A stretch of 64,000 bases of DNA from Prostheceraeus crozeri (taxonomy: Eukaryota > Platyhelminthes > Polycladida > Euryleptidae), in contig CAJQUW010007484.1 in assembly GCA_907163375.1 (NCBI GenBank), forward strand, positions 62,001-126,000, in the 5' to 3' direction. The notes below the pieces were generated by a model that worked only from the letters and a program-made list of their open reading frames with translations, had not been told where the DNA came from and did not search any database. Of the stretch, positions 11,425 to 21,953 are shown one piece after another. The translations under genes were made by a program, and so were the position numbers. Within the stretch, counting starts at the first letter, position 1. Each line of letters starts with the position of its first letter.

Positions 11425-12237
11425 ATGGAAGAAACAAAAATGGAAGAAACCGCAAGAATATATCCTTCGTTATCATATGAACGTAGTTCTACTTTAATGG
11501 ACATTGAAAAAATGAATAAAGAAAAACACAAAGATAGAGTACGTTATATGAAAGATAAAGAATCTCAATTATTATTAAGATTAGAGCATTATAAAAAATT
11601 AAGAAAGAGATGGACTAAAGTTAAGAATGTAACACAAGGAATTGGCATATTCTTAACAATTTGTTTGGGTGCTTTAACAATTGTTATATCTTCAGGTGTT
11701 TTAGTAATTCCAGTAGTTGCTACTGCTTTAACAGGTACGCGTGTTTTTGCAACTTCACTTGTTACAATGTTAGATATATCTTTAATAACTAAGAAACGAA
11801 AATCATTAAAAACTAAGCATTTACATATTAAAGAAGTCTATGATAAACTACATTACTACTTTCAAAGAGTATGTGATGATAATGTTATTACGTTAGATGA
11901 GATTGAAAAATTTGATCAAATAGCTAATGAAGTAAATCAAATATCATTTCAATTACAGTCAGAAAAAGTTGATGATAAGAATAAACAGGGTGGCAAAATT
12001 TCGAGTGATGGTAAAATTTCTAATGAAGAAAATGACAAAATTTTTAGAAGAGCTAGAAACTTTAAGCGAAAATTTAAGCAAAACTCTATTAAACAAAACT
12101 TTACTAAACAAAACTTAAAACGAGAAAACTTTAAACGAAAAGATGTCAAACAACAAAGCAATAAAAAAATAATTTGTTCAGTAAAATGTTTTTGCTGTAT
12201 TCCAATGTTACCACAAAATTCAAATATTATATTTTAA
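11425..12237 (+). CDS. Polinton membrane protein with coiled-coil flanks, function unknown
   Basis: About 270 residues. The N-terminal third is charged and helical and ends in LLLRLEHYKKLRKRWTKV. A long hydrophobic hairpin follows, about residues 75-115 (GIGIFLTICLGALTIVISSG, then VLVIPVVATALTG), then KKRKSLKTKHLHIKEVYDKL and a helical tail ending lysine-rich. Proteins with this plan (HY-x-RK-RW motif, two membrane passes, K-rich helix) are common in invertebrate Polintons, from family knowledge, but have no proven role; a virion membrane or entry role is inference. I place the start at ATG 11425 because it directly follows TTTAAAA, as in the sister genes; an in-frame GTG at 11401 is less likely. 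It reads open throughout. Confidence 0.65.
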   Translation: MEETKMEETARIYPSLSYERSSTLMDIEKMNKEKHKDRVRYMKDKESQLLLRLEHYKKLRKRWTKVKNVTQGIGIFLTICLGALTIVISSGVLVIPVVATALTGTRVFATSLVTMLDISLITKKRKSLKTKHLHIKEVYDKLHYYFQRVCDDNVITLDEIEKFDQIANEVNQISFQLQSEKVDDKNKQGGKISSDGKISNEENDKIFRRARNFKRKFKQNSIKQNFTKQNLKRENFKRKDVKQQSNKKIICSVKCFCCIPMLPQNSNIIF

Positions 12238-12239
12238 AA

Positions 12240-13055
12240 ATGGATAAAATTAGAGCTGATAATTTTAAAAGAATAAAACAATTAGAAGAGTTAATAAAAC
12301 AAAGAAATATTATGAAAGAAAATCATCTTCAACATTGAATGATAAAAGCTGGTATTCAATTTGATATGTTTGAAAAAATGCAGCAAACCGAGCAAGTAAA
12401 AACTGATTTTGAAAAAACTATGAAACCATTTAAAACTCTTGAAAAGGAACTTACAAATAATGATAAACAAATTGATATAACAGATCCAGAGCACAAAACT
12501 ATATTAGATGACTATGGATTACTAGAATCAAACATTAATAAGAAATTACCAAAATCTATGCAATTTCAACATTCTATTTCATTTATAGATGGAAAAACAA
12601 TACCTAGATTTTATCTCGGACAAAAAGAAATATTTCCACAACCTTTTCAAGGTTTACTTTTTTCACCAGATAAATCTCCTTTTAATTTAGATAGAAATTT
12701 TGTTAATTTTTTAAGAGGAGCAGATTTAAATAATTATGCATTAGAAGATCTCATAAAATATAAAGCTATGTTAGATAGAGTTGGTGCAGCAAAATCTCTT
12801 AGACGTTATAAACAATTAGAAAATTTATTATCAACGGGAGTTAAAGTAGGAAAAGGTTTTAAAACTGAAACAACTGTATTCTTACCAGATGATCCACAAG
12901 AATCACTAAATAGATTAAATATTTTAAGATCTGCAATAAAAGAAGGACATAATTCTAGTTTCAATGAAATTCATGCTATATTGAAAAGACTGTTAGAAAA
13001 GAAGATTCTAAATGAAGAGGATTATAAAAGTGTAGCTGAAATATGTTGTTTCTAA
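12240..13055 (+). pseudogene. Conserved Polinton protein of unknown function
   Basis: The start at 12240 follows a TTTTAAAA run 2 bp after the previous gene. The product would be about 270 residues: helical N-terminus, a middle with ISFIDGKTIPRFYLGQKEIF and SPFNLDRNFVNFLRG, and a C-terminal helical pair (NEIHAILKRLLEKKILNEED) of a type often seen at the C-terminus of Polinton proteins. The role is not known. One break is present. It forms a tight plus-strand cluster with the membrane protein, penton and ATPase genes. Confidence 0.55.
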
Positions 13056-13097
13056 TTTTTTTATAAAAAAATATTTATTTAAAATTTTATCTAAAAA

Positions 13098-13886
13098 ATG
13101 TGTTCAGCAAATTTAGACAAAATTAATAATCATTTAGAAAATTTAACAGAGATTTTGGGTTCATCAAAATTTAGTACGACGTTAAAAATTATAACAACTA
13201 CTTCATCATACACTTGTAATTTAGAACCCATTCTACATTTGGAACAAAATAAAAATTATCAAATTGCATTGACTAGTTTCTCTACATTTAACACTATTCA
13301 AAACGTTATCAAAGATGTGAATGATCAGTTTAGATATTCTACTGATAAAGGCAAAACATGGAAAATATTAACTTTTCTTCCTGGTTCTTACGAAGTTGAA
13401 TCAATATCAAATGAAATTAAGAGACATTTAGCTATACCATTTAAAGATAAAAAACAATTGTATTTTGCAGTTGAACCGGCAGTTAATAAATTTTCTCTTA
13501 CTTTAGACGAAAATCATCAAGTTGATTTTAATCATGATAGATCATTGTCAAAGCTATTAGGATTTAACAAACAAACCTATAGTCAAGGTTATCATTTAGG
13601 TGAGAAGATTCCAAAAATAACTGAAATAAATTCAATTGTTGTACATTGTGACATTATTGAAGGAGGATATATAAATGGTAAATTGTCAAATTTAATATTC
13701 AGTTTTCCAGCTTTTACTGTACCCATTGGTTATAGATTAAATGTAATTCCACAAACATTAATATATTTCCCTATTACAAGAAAAACTATTAACAACATTA
13801 ACATTAGAATCACTGATGAGAAAGGACAAGAAAAAAATTTTGAAGGTGAAGAGATTATGATAGATCTTTCTGTTCAGGAGGTATAA
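13098..13886 (+). CDS. Polinton minor capsid (penton-like) protein
   Basis: 262 residues, open throughout. The segment LEPILHLEQNKNYQIALTSF followed by TFNTI, then FLPGSYEVESISNEI, is the usual start of the single-jelly-roll minor capsid protein of Polintons. A ligand-like strand set (KLLGFNKQTYSQGYH, IVVHCDIIEGGYINGKLSN) and a C-terminal half with PIGYRLNVIPQTLIYFPI follow. By family knowledge it would sit at the virion five-fold vertices. The start ATG follows TATCTAAAAA. The downstream neighbour is the packaging ATPase, as in many Polintons. Confidence 0.7.
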   Translation: MCSANLDKINNHLENLTEILGSSKFSTTLKIITTTSSYTCNLEPILHLEQNKNYQIALTSFSTFNTIQNVIKDVNDQFRYSTDKGKTWKILTFLPGSYEVESISNEIKRHLAIPFKDKKQLYFAVEPAVNKFSLTLDENHQVDFNHDRSLSKLLGFNKQTYSQGYHLGEKIPKITEINSIVVHCDIIEGGYINGKLSNLIFSFPAFTVPIGYRLNVIPQTLIYFPITRKTINNINIRITDEKGQEKNFEGEEIMIDLSVQEV

Positions 13887-13978
13887 ACTCCCACGCGAAG
13901 CTAGAGAAGTTTAGTTTTCTTCTTCTTCTTTAGAAACAAAAAAATAAAAATAATAAAAATAAATTTTTTTATTAAAAA

Positions 13979-14756
13979 ATGAGTGAAGTTAACAAAAAAA
14001 ATCATTAAACAAAAAAAAACTTAAATTTAATCATCATCCAAATTTATCTAATAAAGTTTTGTCAGTTATTTGTGGAAGATCAGGATGTGGTAAAACATAT
14101 TTATTATTTAAAATTTTAACGACTCCAAATTTTTTGGATTATAACAATCTTATAATTTATACAACAACGGCAGAACAACCCGTCTATCAATTTTTAAAAT
14201 ATGGATTTGAAAATAATCTTAAAAAACAGCAATTGCTTCATTATTCAAAGAATATGAAAAATCTGAAGATGAAGAAGAAATAAGTTCGTGGTGTGAAGAA
14301 GCAGCAAAAAATAATCAGTTTGTTGAAACCAATAAAAATAAGCATATAAAGATACAATTAATAGATGATAGTGGTAATATGCAAGATCCTAGTAAACTAG
14401 ATAAAACAATGAAACATTGTGTAATTTTTGATGATTGTGTTAATGATAGAAATCAGTCAGTTCAGATAAATTATTTCACAAGAGGTAGACATAATAACTG
14501 TAGTGTTTTTTATTTAACACAAAGTATGTATTCATTAGACGGAAGTGTTATTAGAAAGAATGCAAATATATTTATACTATTTGAAATAAATGCAAGAAAA
14601 TTAAGTGATTTGTTAAGAGATTTATGTGTAAGAAATAAAGATGAATTTAAACAATCGTGTAACAATGCTTGGTCAAAAGATTATGGCTTCATTACAATTA
14701 ATATTGATAAAAAAATTCATGATAGAGTTATCGAACAATTGTTTACCGAGTGGTAA
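13979..14756 (+). pseudogene. Polinton A32-like genome-packaging ATPase
   Basis: FtsK/HerA-type ATPase that would pump DNA into the capsid. The Walker A motif GRSGCGKT lies near the N-terminus, Walker B as VIFDDC, and the sensor region as FYLTQSMYSL. The start ATG at 13979 follows TTTTTATTAAAAA. The family is usually 220-280 residues, which fits the span. It is broken, with about two interruptions. It lies tail to tail with PolB, only about 80 bp away. Confidence 0.75.
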
Positions 14757-16634
14757 AAAATACACAAATATAGTGTTATAATATTTTTTATTTTTATTTT
14801 ATGTATATATCAAATTTAACTATCTTAGAAATTAGAAAATTAAAAAGGTGAAGTAGTTATTCCATCAGGTAAAATTTTTCTTTTATCATCAAATGGATCT
14901 AATGCTAATTTATGTTCTTCTTTTAAATACATTTTATGTTTCTTTGAACAAAGTCTATAATTACATGTTGACTTTATTTCATTATTAAACAATGCCTTCT
15001 TATAATCTTGAAATGTTATTTGATTAGCCACTGATGCCTTTGAAATTCCTTTTAATGTTTTATGTGTTTTAATATTATTAGTTGTGTTATAACAATAACA
15101 TTTAGATTTTAAAAATATAGCTTCTGTTATGTACTCTTCATTTCCTTCTAATTCATCTTTTACTTTACATAAATCAGAAGGATGAATGATATATTTTATT
15201 TTATCTATTTCTTCATCAAGTGTAGAATTATACGGTATTGTTAATTCTAAGAAAACAGAATCGGTATCTGTAAAGTGTAATTTATAGTTTTTGCCATAAG
15301 CAGGTGCTAAATAATCATATATAAATCTATACATAAATAGTTTAGCTAATTCTAATATAGTGAATCCTATAAAATTAAACTTATCATGTTTTACGCTAAT
15401 TCGACGTAAATGTACAGCACATAGTTCATCACTAAATCTAGTAGTTCTTTTATATGTAGGTTTCCTTGTTAAATTTTGAAATCTATCTTTATCATAAACT
15501 ATTTCAATATTTTGTCTATTACGCACATTTTCTAAAGTCTTACATAAAATGCATTATTCATTAATTTGAAGAACACGTTTCCAAAATCATCTTTATTTCT
15601 TTTAGCTATTTTACGTTTTTCAATATTGAACTCTATATAATCTTTTAACCACCTAGATTTTTGATAAAATAGTTTTCGGTGAATTTTTGTGAGAATCATT
15701 CCATGATCTAAATACCAATCTAGCATTCTTCCTTCAACAACATACTTTCCTTTATTGCTTTGTGTTAGAATAAGTTTTTTTGTTGGTCTGTATTTCTTAG
15801 GAATTAAAGATTTTTGATAATCTGAAAAATCTTCTATATTGGGAATTTTGTTTTCGGGACAGAAAGGAAAATATTTTGTTTTATCTTTTTTTTCATCAGG
15901 GTATACTAAATCAACTTCATATATATAACCATGATTATAATTTCCATCATATGTTTTTTGATAATCTAGAATATTACACCATTCCATCTCACCTGTTGGT
16001 AATTCTTGTATCATGCAAGAAGAATACAAGCTATTAAAATCATAATATAACAAATAGTTTTCTCTCATGATTTCAACAACTGCTGCTTGACTATCTTCAT
16101 TTGATATAAGTCCTTCTATATTTTGATTAAACAATTTTATAAACTGATCACTTTCTTCTGGAGATAAAGGTTTCATTATTCCATAATCATCAGGATTTAC
16201 TTTTTTATTGTAACACTGTACATAACGATTACCTAAAACTGATGAAACTCCACCTCTAATTCCAGATTCAAAAAATAATAATTTATCATATGTATTTTCT
16301 TTATAATGTTTAATTTTAACACCAGTATGCTTTAATCCTGCTAACCATGTTAAACCTGGTGTAGAATAACAATAACATGGATCTATTCCGTAATATTCTA
16401 AACACATATCACGAAAGTTTTCAAATAGATCAGCTAGTATTAATACATCTATCTGTAGATATTTCATTGTATAATCATACATTGTTTTACAATTTAACTC
16501 TCCAATTTTTTTCAGCTTCTGCATAGTCTTCGTCAGATAATTGTGATTGTTTTAATGTTGATTTAAATTTATTTATTGGAGGAAGTTGTTTTCTTCCATA
16601 ATTTTATTCACAGAATTAAAATCTCCAGTTATAT

Positions 16635-16660
16635 CAGTCTTCGACTGTGAGCCGCAGGCT
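16635..16660. repeat. Double-hairpin element in PolB
   Basis: CAGTC-TTC-GACTG (16635-16647), spacer TG, then AGCC-GCA-GGCT (16650-16660). GC-rich stems with 3-nt loops sit in AT-rich coding sequence and are read on the minus strand as ACGSQSKTD. Confidence 0.75.
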
Positions 16661-17394
16661 ATATACTCATACGGAAATATGCCTTTTAAAGGTTTTAAAT
16701 TATATTTATTTAATATTTTACATTGTTCAAGTTTCAAAGTTTTTCCCATAACATCTAATGAATAAGGAGTAAAAAATCTAAATGCATCTAAAATTCTAAT
16801 ACAACCTAATTGCATTGAAAAATATTCTTCTTCTGTTTTACATAGTACATTTATTTGTTGTAGTTGTAATTTTTCAGATGAAAATAAATCTTTCATTACT
16901 AGATGGAAATCATATTTAGAACCATTGTAGAAATATAGAGGAACAAAGTTATATTTAAATTTATTAGCATTAAGATTACAAGAATTATGTGCTGCACCTC
17001 TATATAATCCATTTAGATGATCATGATCCTTTACCTTATCAATATATCTACCTCTGCAATTTTTATAATTTTTTGTAAATTCTTTTCCACAGTAATAACA
17101 ATTTGTTTCATTAACAAAATTAATTTTTTCTTCATCCGTTAATGGCATCATTGGTATATTTGTTTCAAGCAATTGTGAAAAATAATTTTGTAGTTCTTCT
17201 ACTTTCTTTGTAAACATTTCTGAACTATCTTCACCATGGTATTGAAAATATTCTGATTTAAATAATTCAGGATAATTTGAATGAATGTACATTCCCCAAC
17301 ATAATGGTTTTTGTTCAAATAAATATTTTTCTTTACTTTGTTCAGATGCACTTTTTTCATAATTATCATTTTCAGAATTATAATTTTCAGAATC

Positions 17395-17420
17395 GGGTGA
17401 AGCCCTGGAACTTTCCGTTC
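17395..17420. repeat. Double-hairpin element in PolB (RTESSRASP)
   Basis: GGG-TGAAG-CCC (17395-17405), spacer TG, then GAAC-TTTCC-GTTC (17408-17420 region). Read on the minus strand as NRTESSRASP, close to the peptides at 18932 and 20119 in other genes. Confidence 0.75.
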
Positions 17421-18895
17421 GATTTTGTGTCATATTAACATTATATGCTTCAAAATCACAATAAATAGTAAAGGGTACTTTATTTTTAAAATACCATTTA
17501 TTATATTCTAAATAATCATCTTTAGGAAATGTGTTTCTGACTGCTTCATTTTGTTGACAATTCTCCAAATGTTTATTCATTTCTTCTTTAGTTCTAAAGC
17601 TCGTCATACATTGGAGACAAGGAAAATTAGCATTATCTGAAGTTTTTGTAAATATAGAAACATCTTTACACAATATGAATTGACCCTGATAATATAATAT
17701 ATTCGCTTGTGCTGGTTGTTTTGTTTGTTTTAATTTTTCAAATTTATCTTGATATATTTCATGTGTTTCATCAATTTCTTTTGTGAGATTAAATGTATTT
17801 CGATGAAAATTTTGATTTAATATTTGTAACTGATAACTATATTCTTTATCATATTGTTCTTTATATTGTTGTAGACATTTTTTTAAAGATTCATTTATTT
17901 TTTGATTGGTTTCATTTTCTTCATTATTTAATTCTTTATTGTCTTCATTTAATTTTGAATCGTTTCTATGTTATTTTGATATTTATGGCCATATTCTTGT
18001 ACTAATATTTTTGTTTGTTGCTGATACATTTTTGTAAAATTTCATTTAAAGTTTGTAATTTTTGTTGATATTCTAAAGATAAAGATGAATATTTGTAATT
18101 ATAATCATCGTTACGTCCTTTATAATTATTATGATTAATCATTATTGGTGATAGTGTTTTAACAATTTCAAATTTTTCAGTACATATTATATTTCCTTGG
18201 TAAAAAATATTATGATGCATGTAATTTCCCCTATCATTATATACTATTTCTGATTGACATAAATTTTTATTATTCAAATAAAATTTTTTTGAATCTCAGT
18301 AAAGTGTAGTAATTTTACCAATAGAAACATAATTCACATTTAATTCAAAAACATTTACTTCTATTAAATTTTTATTCTTTTTATGAAACTTTGTTAACCT
18401 ATTATAATCATATGGAAATTCATGTAAGCCATCAGAGAGATCAAATTCATTTATGTATTCTTCTTTATTGTAATGACTTAGTCTTTCTTTATGATATTCT
18501 GCAGGATGTAAATGTGCTATAATACTCCACAGAAAACAATAATCATCTTCATTTTTTATGTTGATTATTTGTGGTGAACTGAAAGGTAAAGGAACATAAC
18601 TGCCACCAGTATTATTTTTATATTTATCAATTACTATTTTCTTAGATAGTATTTTAACAAATCTCCAACCAGATTCACGTAACTGGGCTTCAATTATACA
18701 ATTTTCTAATTTAAGTATCATCGATTCAAATATGGGTTGTATATCATTTACATTATGAATTTCTTGCGAATTTGTAAAATGTCCTTGTATTATTTCTTCA
18801 GGAATTCCATCAGGTCCATTTTTTGTATAAAGTACTTCTACATTCATATAACATTCGAAAGATTTCTTAAATATATTATGAAAGTTTGTTAATAC

Positions 18896-19351
18896 TTAAT
18901 AAAAAGTTTCATCGGTTTCATTATGTTCAACGGGCGAAGCCCTAGAACCTTCGGTTCGTACCGATTCATTAAATAAATATTTCATATCTGTTACGGCTTC
19001 ATCAAATTCATCTATTTCGTTAAATTCATCAGTATCGCTAAATAAATATCTCCCATCTGGTGCGGGCGAAGCCCTGGAAGACATCTCCGATGTCCCATGT
19101 ACATGTTCATCTTCACTATTAAAAACTTTTTTATATTCCGAATGTGAATATTCATCAAACATTTTTTTAACTTTTATATCAGTAGGTAATGTTTCTAGAT
19201 AGTTTATATAATTATTTAATTTTAATATATTTCCTTCATCAACTCGATCTACATTTTGTAAATGCAATTTACTATTTAAATGAGATTGATAACTTCTTTT
19301 TGTTTGCAACTTTTTTTTACATAAGTTACAATAAAACTTGGTATTTTCCAT
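18896..19351 (-). CDS. Polinton C2H2 zinc-finger protein with acidic tail
   Basis: 151 residues, open throughout, upstream of PolB on the same strand. A single C2H2 finger at residues 8-30 (CNLCKKKLQTKRSYQSHLNSKLH) has the spacing of U1/matrin-type fingers. The rest is acidic (DTDEFNEIDEFDEAV) and contains two double-hairpin inserts read as SSRASP and RTEGSRASP. The start ATG follows AAAAAATAAAAA. The role is unknown; RNA or DNA binding is inference. It may also be an N-terminal partner of PolB, 48 bp upstream of its start. Confidence 0.55.
   Translation of the reverse strand: MENTKFYCNLCKKKLQTKRSYQSHLNSKLHLQNVDRVDEGNILKLNNYINYLETLPTDIKVKKMFDEYSHSEYKKVFNSEDEHVHGTSEMSSRASPAPDGRYLFSDTDEFNEIDEFDEAVTDMKYLFNESVRTEGSRASPVEHNETDETFY
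18932..18957. repeat. Double-hairpin element (RTEGSRASP)
   Basis: GGGC-GAA-GCCC (18932-18942), spacer TA, GAACC-TTC-GGTTC (18945-18957). It differs from the element at 20119 in another gene by one loop base. Confidence 0.85.
19064..19094. repeat. Double-hairpin element (SSRASP)
   Basis: GGGC-GAA-GCCC (19064-19074) followed by GACATC-TCC-GATGTC (19080-19094). The first hairpin is identical to that at 18932; the second has a different, still self-complementary stem. Confidence 0.8.
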
Positions 19352-19479
19352 TTTTTATTTTTTAAAGAAAAAATTGTGTTTTAATTTTAGATATAAACAT
19401 TCTAATATCAAGGACTTGAGTGTTATTTTATGTTATTATATATTTCACGTTCCTAAGTTATTTTATTTTCTTTATCATA

Positions 19480-20865
19480 TTAAGTTTTATCATATAAAGT
19501 TTTATCAAAAGATAATTTAAATTTTTTTTCACTAACTATTGTTTCTTCATCATCATCATCAATTGATTTTTCATCATCATCATAAATTGATTCTTCAACA
19601 TCATAAATTACACTTTTTGGTAAAGGATGCCATTCCCTGATAGGATACCATTCTCTTATTGGAATATCTAACTCGAAATTACATTTTTTATCTGATAATA
19701 ATATAATAGAGAAAAATATTGGTCTTTGATCTCTTTTGGAAAATTTAATAACACCACCATAATCTGAATCACTTTTAGTTTTTATTAAAGATGATAAAAT
19801 TTTAAATTGATTAGATGTAAATCCTAATTTAAATTTTGTAGACCCGACACATAGTTGTCTAACAGTATCTTCAACTATTCCATCATAATTATTTTCAATT
19901 GTAAGAAAATGAAATTTAGATAAATTTTGATTATATGTAGTATTAATATCATGTACATCATTATGAGATATACATTTTTCTTCACTTAAATTTTTATAAC
20001 TACTAATATTTTTATAATCTTTTTTACCATTTACACCATTTTCAGATGTTTCAGAATCATCATCTATATTATCATCATCTATATTATTATCATTATTATC
20101 ATAAGATTCTTTAAGATCGGGCAAAGCCCTAGAACCTTCGGTTCGTTTATTATGATTATGGTCATTGTTAATAGTATAAGGTGTTGTCCACATATAAATT
20201 TTCTCTTGTTGAGCTAAACCATTTATATAAGATTTTAACAAATTAATATTTCAGTTTGAATATAATCCTATATAAGTATCATCATCATATCTTTGCGGCA
20301 TTTCTAATGTTTCTTGTTTATAAATTGTGTCTCTATAATAAACTTGACATAATAATTCTTCATTATGTTTTTTACTCTCTATGTGAATGTTATATTGATT
20401 TTGATCGTCAACAAATAATCTAATTTTTTCTTTCGAAAAAGATTTTAATTTTTTAACTAATTCTCTAATATTGATATAATTAATAATTTTATTTTCCATC
20501 CAATCAGTATTACTAATTGGTAATACTGCTGTAATATAACCATAAACATTATTATGACCTATTATAACCATATTTTCTTTATTTAATTCCACATAAGCTA
20601 CATCATTATATTTACTAACAATATCCATAAATTTAATAAATGGATCCCCCGGAAATAAACAATAGTTAGTTTCTATAGAAGGTAAACCTTTAGTCTGTTC
20701 TCTAAATATTTCGGCTTGTAATTCAAACAAAAGATTTACATTTATACATGGATTATTATTATTATTATTATCAAAACATTTATTTTCAAATCCCGTTGAT
20801 CTCGTCGAATAAGAAGAACAGGATGATGCGGACGAATATAATTTTTTTAAATTTGGTTTTTCCAT
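19480..20865 (-). pseudogene. Polinton gene of unknown function, possibly sliding-clamp-like
   Basis: A minus-strand reading upstream of the C2H2 gene; the start MEKPNLKKLY at 20865 follows AAATAAAAAA. The first part has a serine/asparagine-rich leader, then PFIKFMDIVSKYND, NMVIIGHNNVYGYITAVLP, INIRELVKKLKSFS and IRLFVDDQNQYNIHIES. The order and hydrophobic pattern resemble the first domain of a PCNA-type clamp. The latter part is acidic and asparagine-rich, then FHFLTIENNYDGIVEDTVRQ and GGVIKFSKRDQRPIFFSI. A clamp working with the adjacent PolB would make sense, but that is inference. One break. A double hairpin (20119-20144) reads as RTEGSRALP. A small duplication gives IREWYPIREWHP. Confidence 0.4.
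20119..20144. repeat. Double-hairpin element (RTEGSRALP)
   Basis: GGGC-AAA-GCCC (20119-20129), spacer TA, GAACC-TTC-GGTTC (20132-20144). Near-identical to 18932-18957 in a different gene. Confidence 0.85.
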
Positions 20866-20941
20866 TTTTTTATTTTTATTAGAAAAAATTTTATTTTTTT
20901 TTCTCATTATATAAAAAAATTACTTTTTTACTGTTCTAAAA
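20866..20941. promoter_or_regulatory. Divergent promoter region of the Polinton
   Basis: 76 bp of almost pure A/T separates the leftward replication cluster from the rightward structural cluster. Both flanking starts carry A-runs directly before ATG. TATATAAAAAAATT in the middle is TATA-like. No other signal is visible. Confidence 0.5.
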
Positions 20942-21828
20942 ATGATGATACCAAATGTTGGTGGAGGTGCATATATCCCGAATAATCGTGAATTAGAAAT
21001 AGAGATAGAAAATTATATCATGAAAACTGGAGACGTTTTATCTGGTCCATTGCATCTTTCTATTCTTCCGCAACAAAATACAGAGTTAACAAATAAACAA
21101 TATGTTGATACACAAATCAATGACTTAAAAGAAAAATATATAAACGATGTTTTGGTTCCACTGATGAATGAATTAAAGTTGCTAAAACTTAATGACAAAT
21201 CATTAAACAAAAAATTATTAAAACTTGATAAAAAAGATAGAGAGCTAGAAGCAGATATAGCAAAACTTTTTAAAAAGATTTCTGAACAATCAAAAATTTT
21301 AATATTACTTTCTATAAAGTTAAAATCTGCAGTCATTAAAAATAAACAACAGATAAAAATGTTAAAAGAACAATTAGAAGATGAAATAGAAAAACTACCT
21401 GAAAGAATTAAAAAGAATTTAAAGCAGTTACAAACTACATTCCAAAAAAGTGTTGATGAATTAAGTTCTAAAATTACTCAACAAATGAAAAAGATGAATA
21501 GAATAATAAATGAAGTAAACTCGCTTAATCAAAAAGTTGATAAAATGAAAACTCTTCAAATCAATTTAGAAAATGAATTAAAGAAAAATTTACAAGAAAA
21601 CTCTAAAGAAAATAAAGAACAGTTAGATTCTGTTAAAAGACAATTAGATGGTCTTAAATTAAGTTAAATGCACTTAAAACGGCATTGAAGATTAATCAGC
21701 AGAAAATGCAAGTTAATAGAAAAGAAATTAAAGTACCTCACACGCTGCTTGACGCAATAGATAAAGTGCAACAGTCAATTAATAAAGTTATCTCGAAGTT
21801 GTTGTCCATTCACAAACGTAAATCTTAA
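20942..21828 (+). pseudogene. Polinton fibre-like protein, phage-type collar plus long coiled coil
   Basis: The N-terminal section reads YIMKTGDVLSGPLHL...ELTNKQYVDTQI. This is the motif found in phage tail fibre and collar proteins (MxGxLxM...N..YVD) and recurs in some Polintons, from family knowledge. The rest is one long heptad-rich coiled coil (lysine, leucine, isoleucine and glutamine rich) ending near HKRKS. A trimeric spike or fibre on the virion is a reasonable inference. About one break. The start ATG follows TTCTAAAA, and it opens the rightward structural cluster. Confidence 0.55.
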
Positions 21829-21830
21829 AC

Positions 21831-21923
21831 GGACCAAAGGTCCTCAGGTTACTAACCAATCGGAGCGAAGCTCCTCGAGGCTTTAGCCGATCGGACCAAA
21901 GGTCCTCAGGTTACTAACCAATC
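21831..21923. repeat. Three tandem double-hairpin units in a Polinton spacer
   Basis: Three 31-nt units lie head to tail. Unit 1: GGACC-AAA-GGTCC then GGTT-ACT-AACC. Unit 2 (21862): GGAGC-GAA-GCTCC then GGCT-TTA-GCC. Unit 3 repeats unit 1. Units end in AATCG/GATCG. Stem bases change together between units while pairing is kept, so structure rather than sequence seems conserved. Confidence 0.88.
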
Positions 21924-21953
21924 GTAAATATTTTTTCCCAAAAATCCTAAAAA

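Larger units (their letters stand above)
14840..18847 (-). pseudogene. Polinton protein-primed DNA polymerase B
   Basis: Family B polymerase of about 1300 residues, reading leftward. The N-terminal region carries the GGSYVPLPFS and DDYCFLWSIIAHLHP block seen in animal Polinton polymerases, then a C2H2-like CLQCMTSF motif. Exonuclease motifs are YCDFEAYN, NGSKYDFHLVM and YLQIDVLILADL. A CxxC/HDH zinc region lies between the first two. Polymerase motifs are YYDFNSLYSSCM (A), KLMNNAFY (B) and TDTDS (C). It would copy the linear element from a terminal protein primer. It is broken, with about three or four interruptions. Two double-hairpin inserts lie within it (16635-16660 and 17395-17420), read as CGSQSKTD and RTESSRASP. 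The start is the first ATG of the upstream open frame. Confidence 0.8.

Noticed and set aside
13886-13920. CGCGAAGC after the penton gene, considered as another double hairpin
   Set aside because: The stem is only two base pairs and there is no second hairpin.
14059-14283. Considered as a separate small P-loop protein
   Set aside because: The Walker A piece belongs to the packaging ATPase gene spanning 13979-14756.
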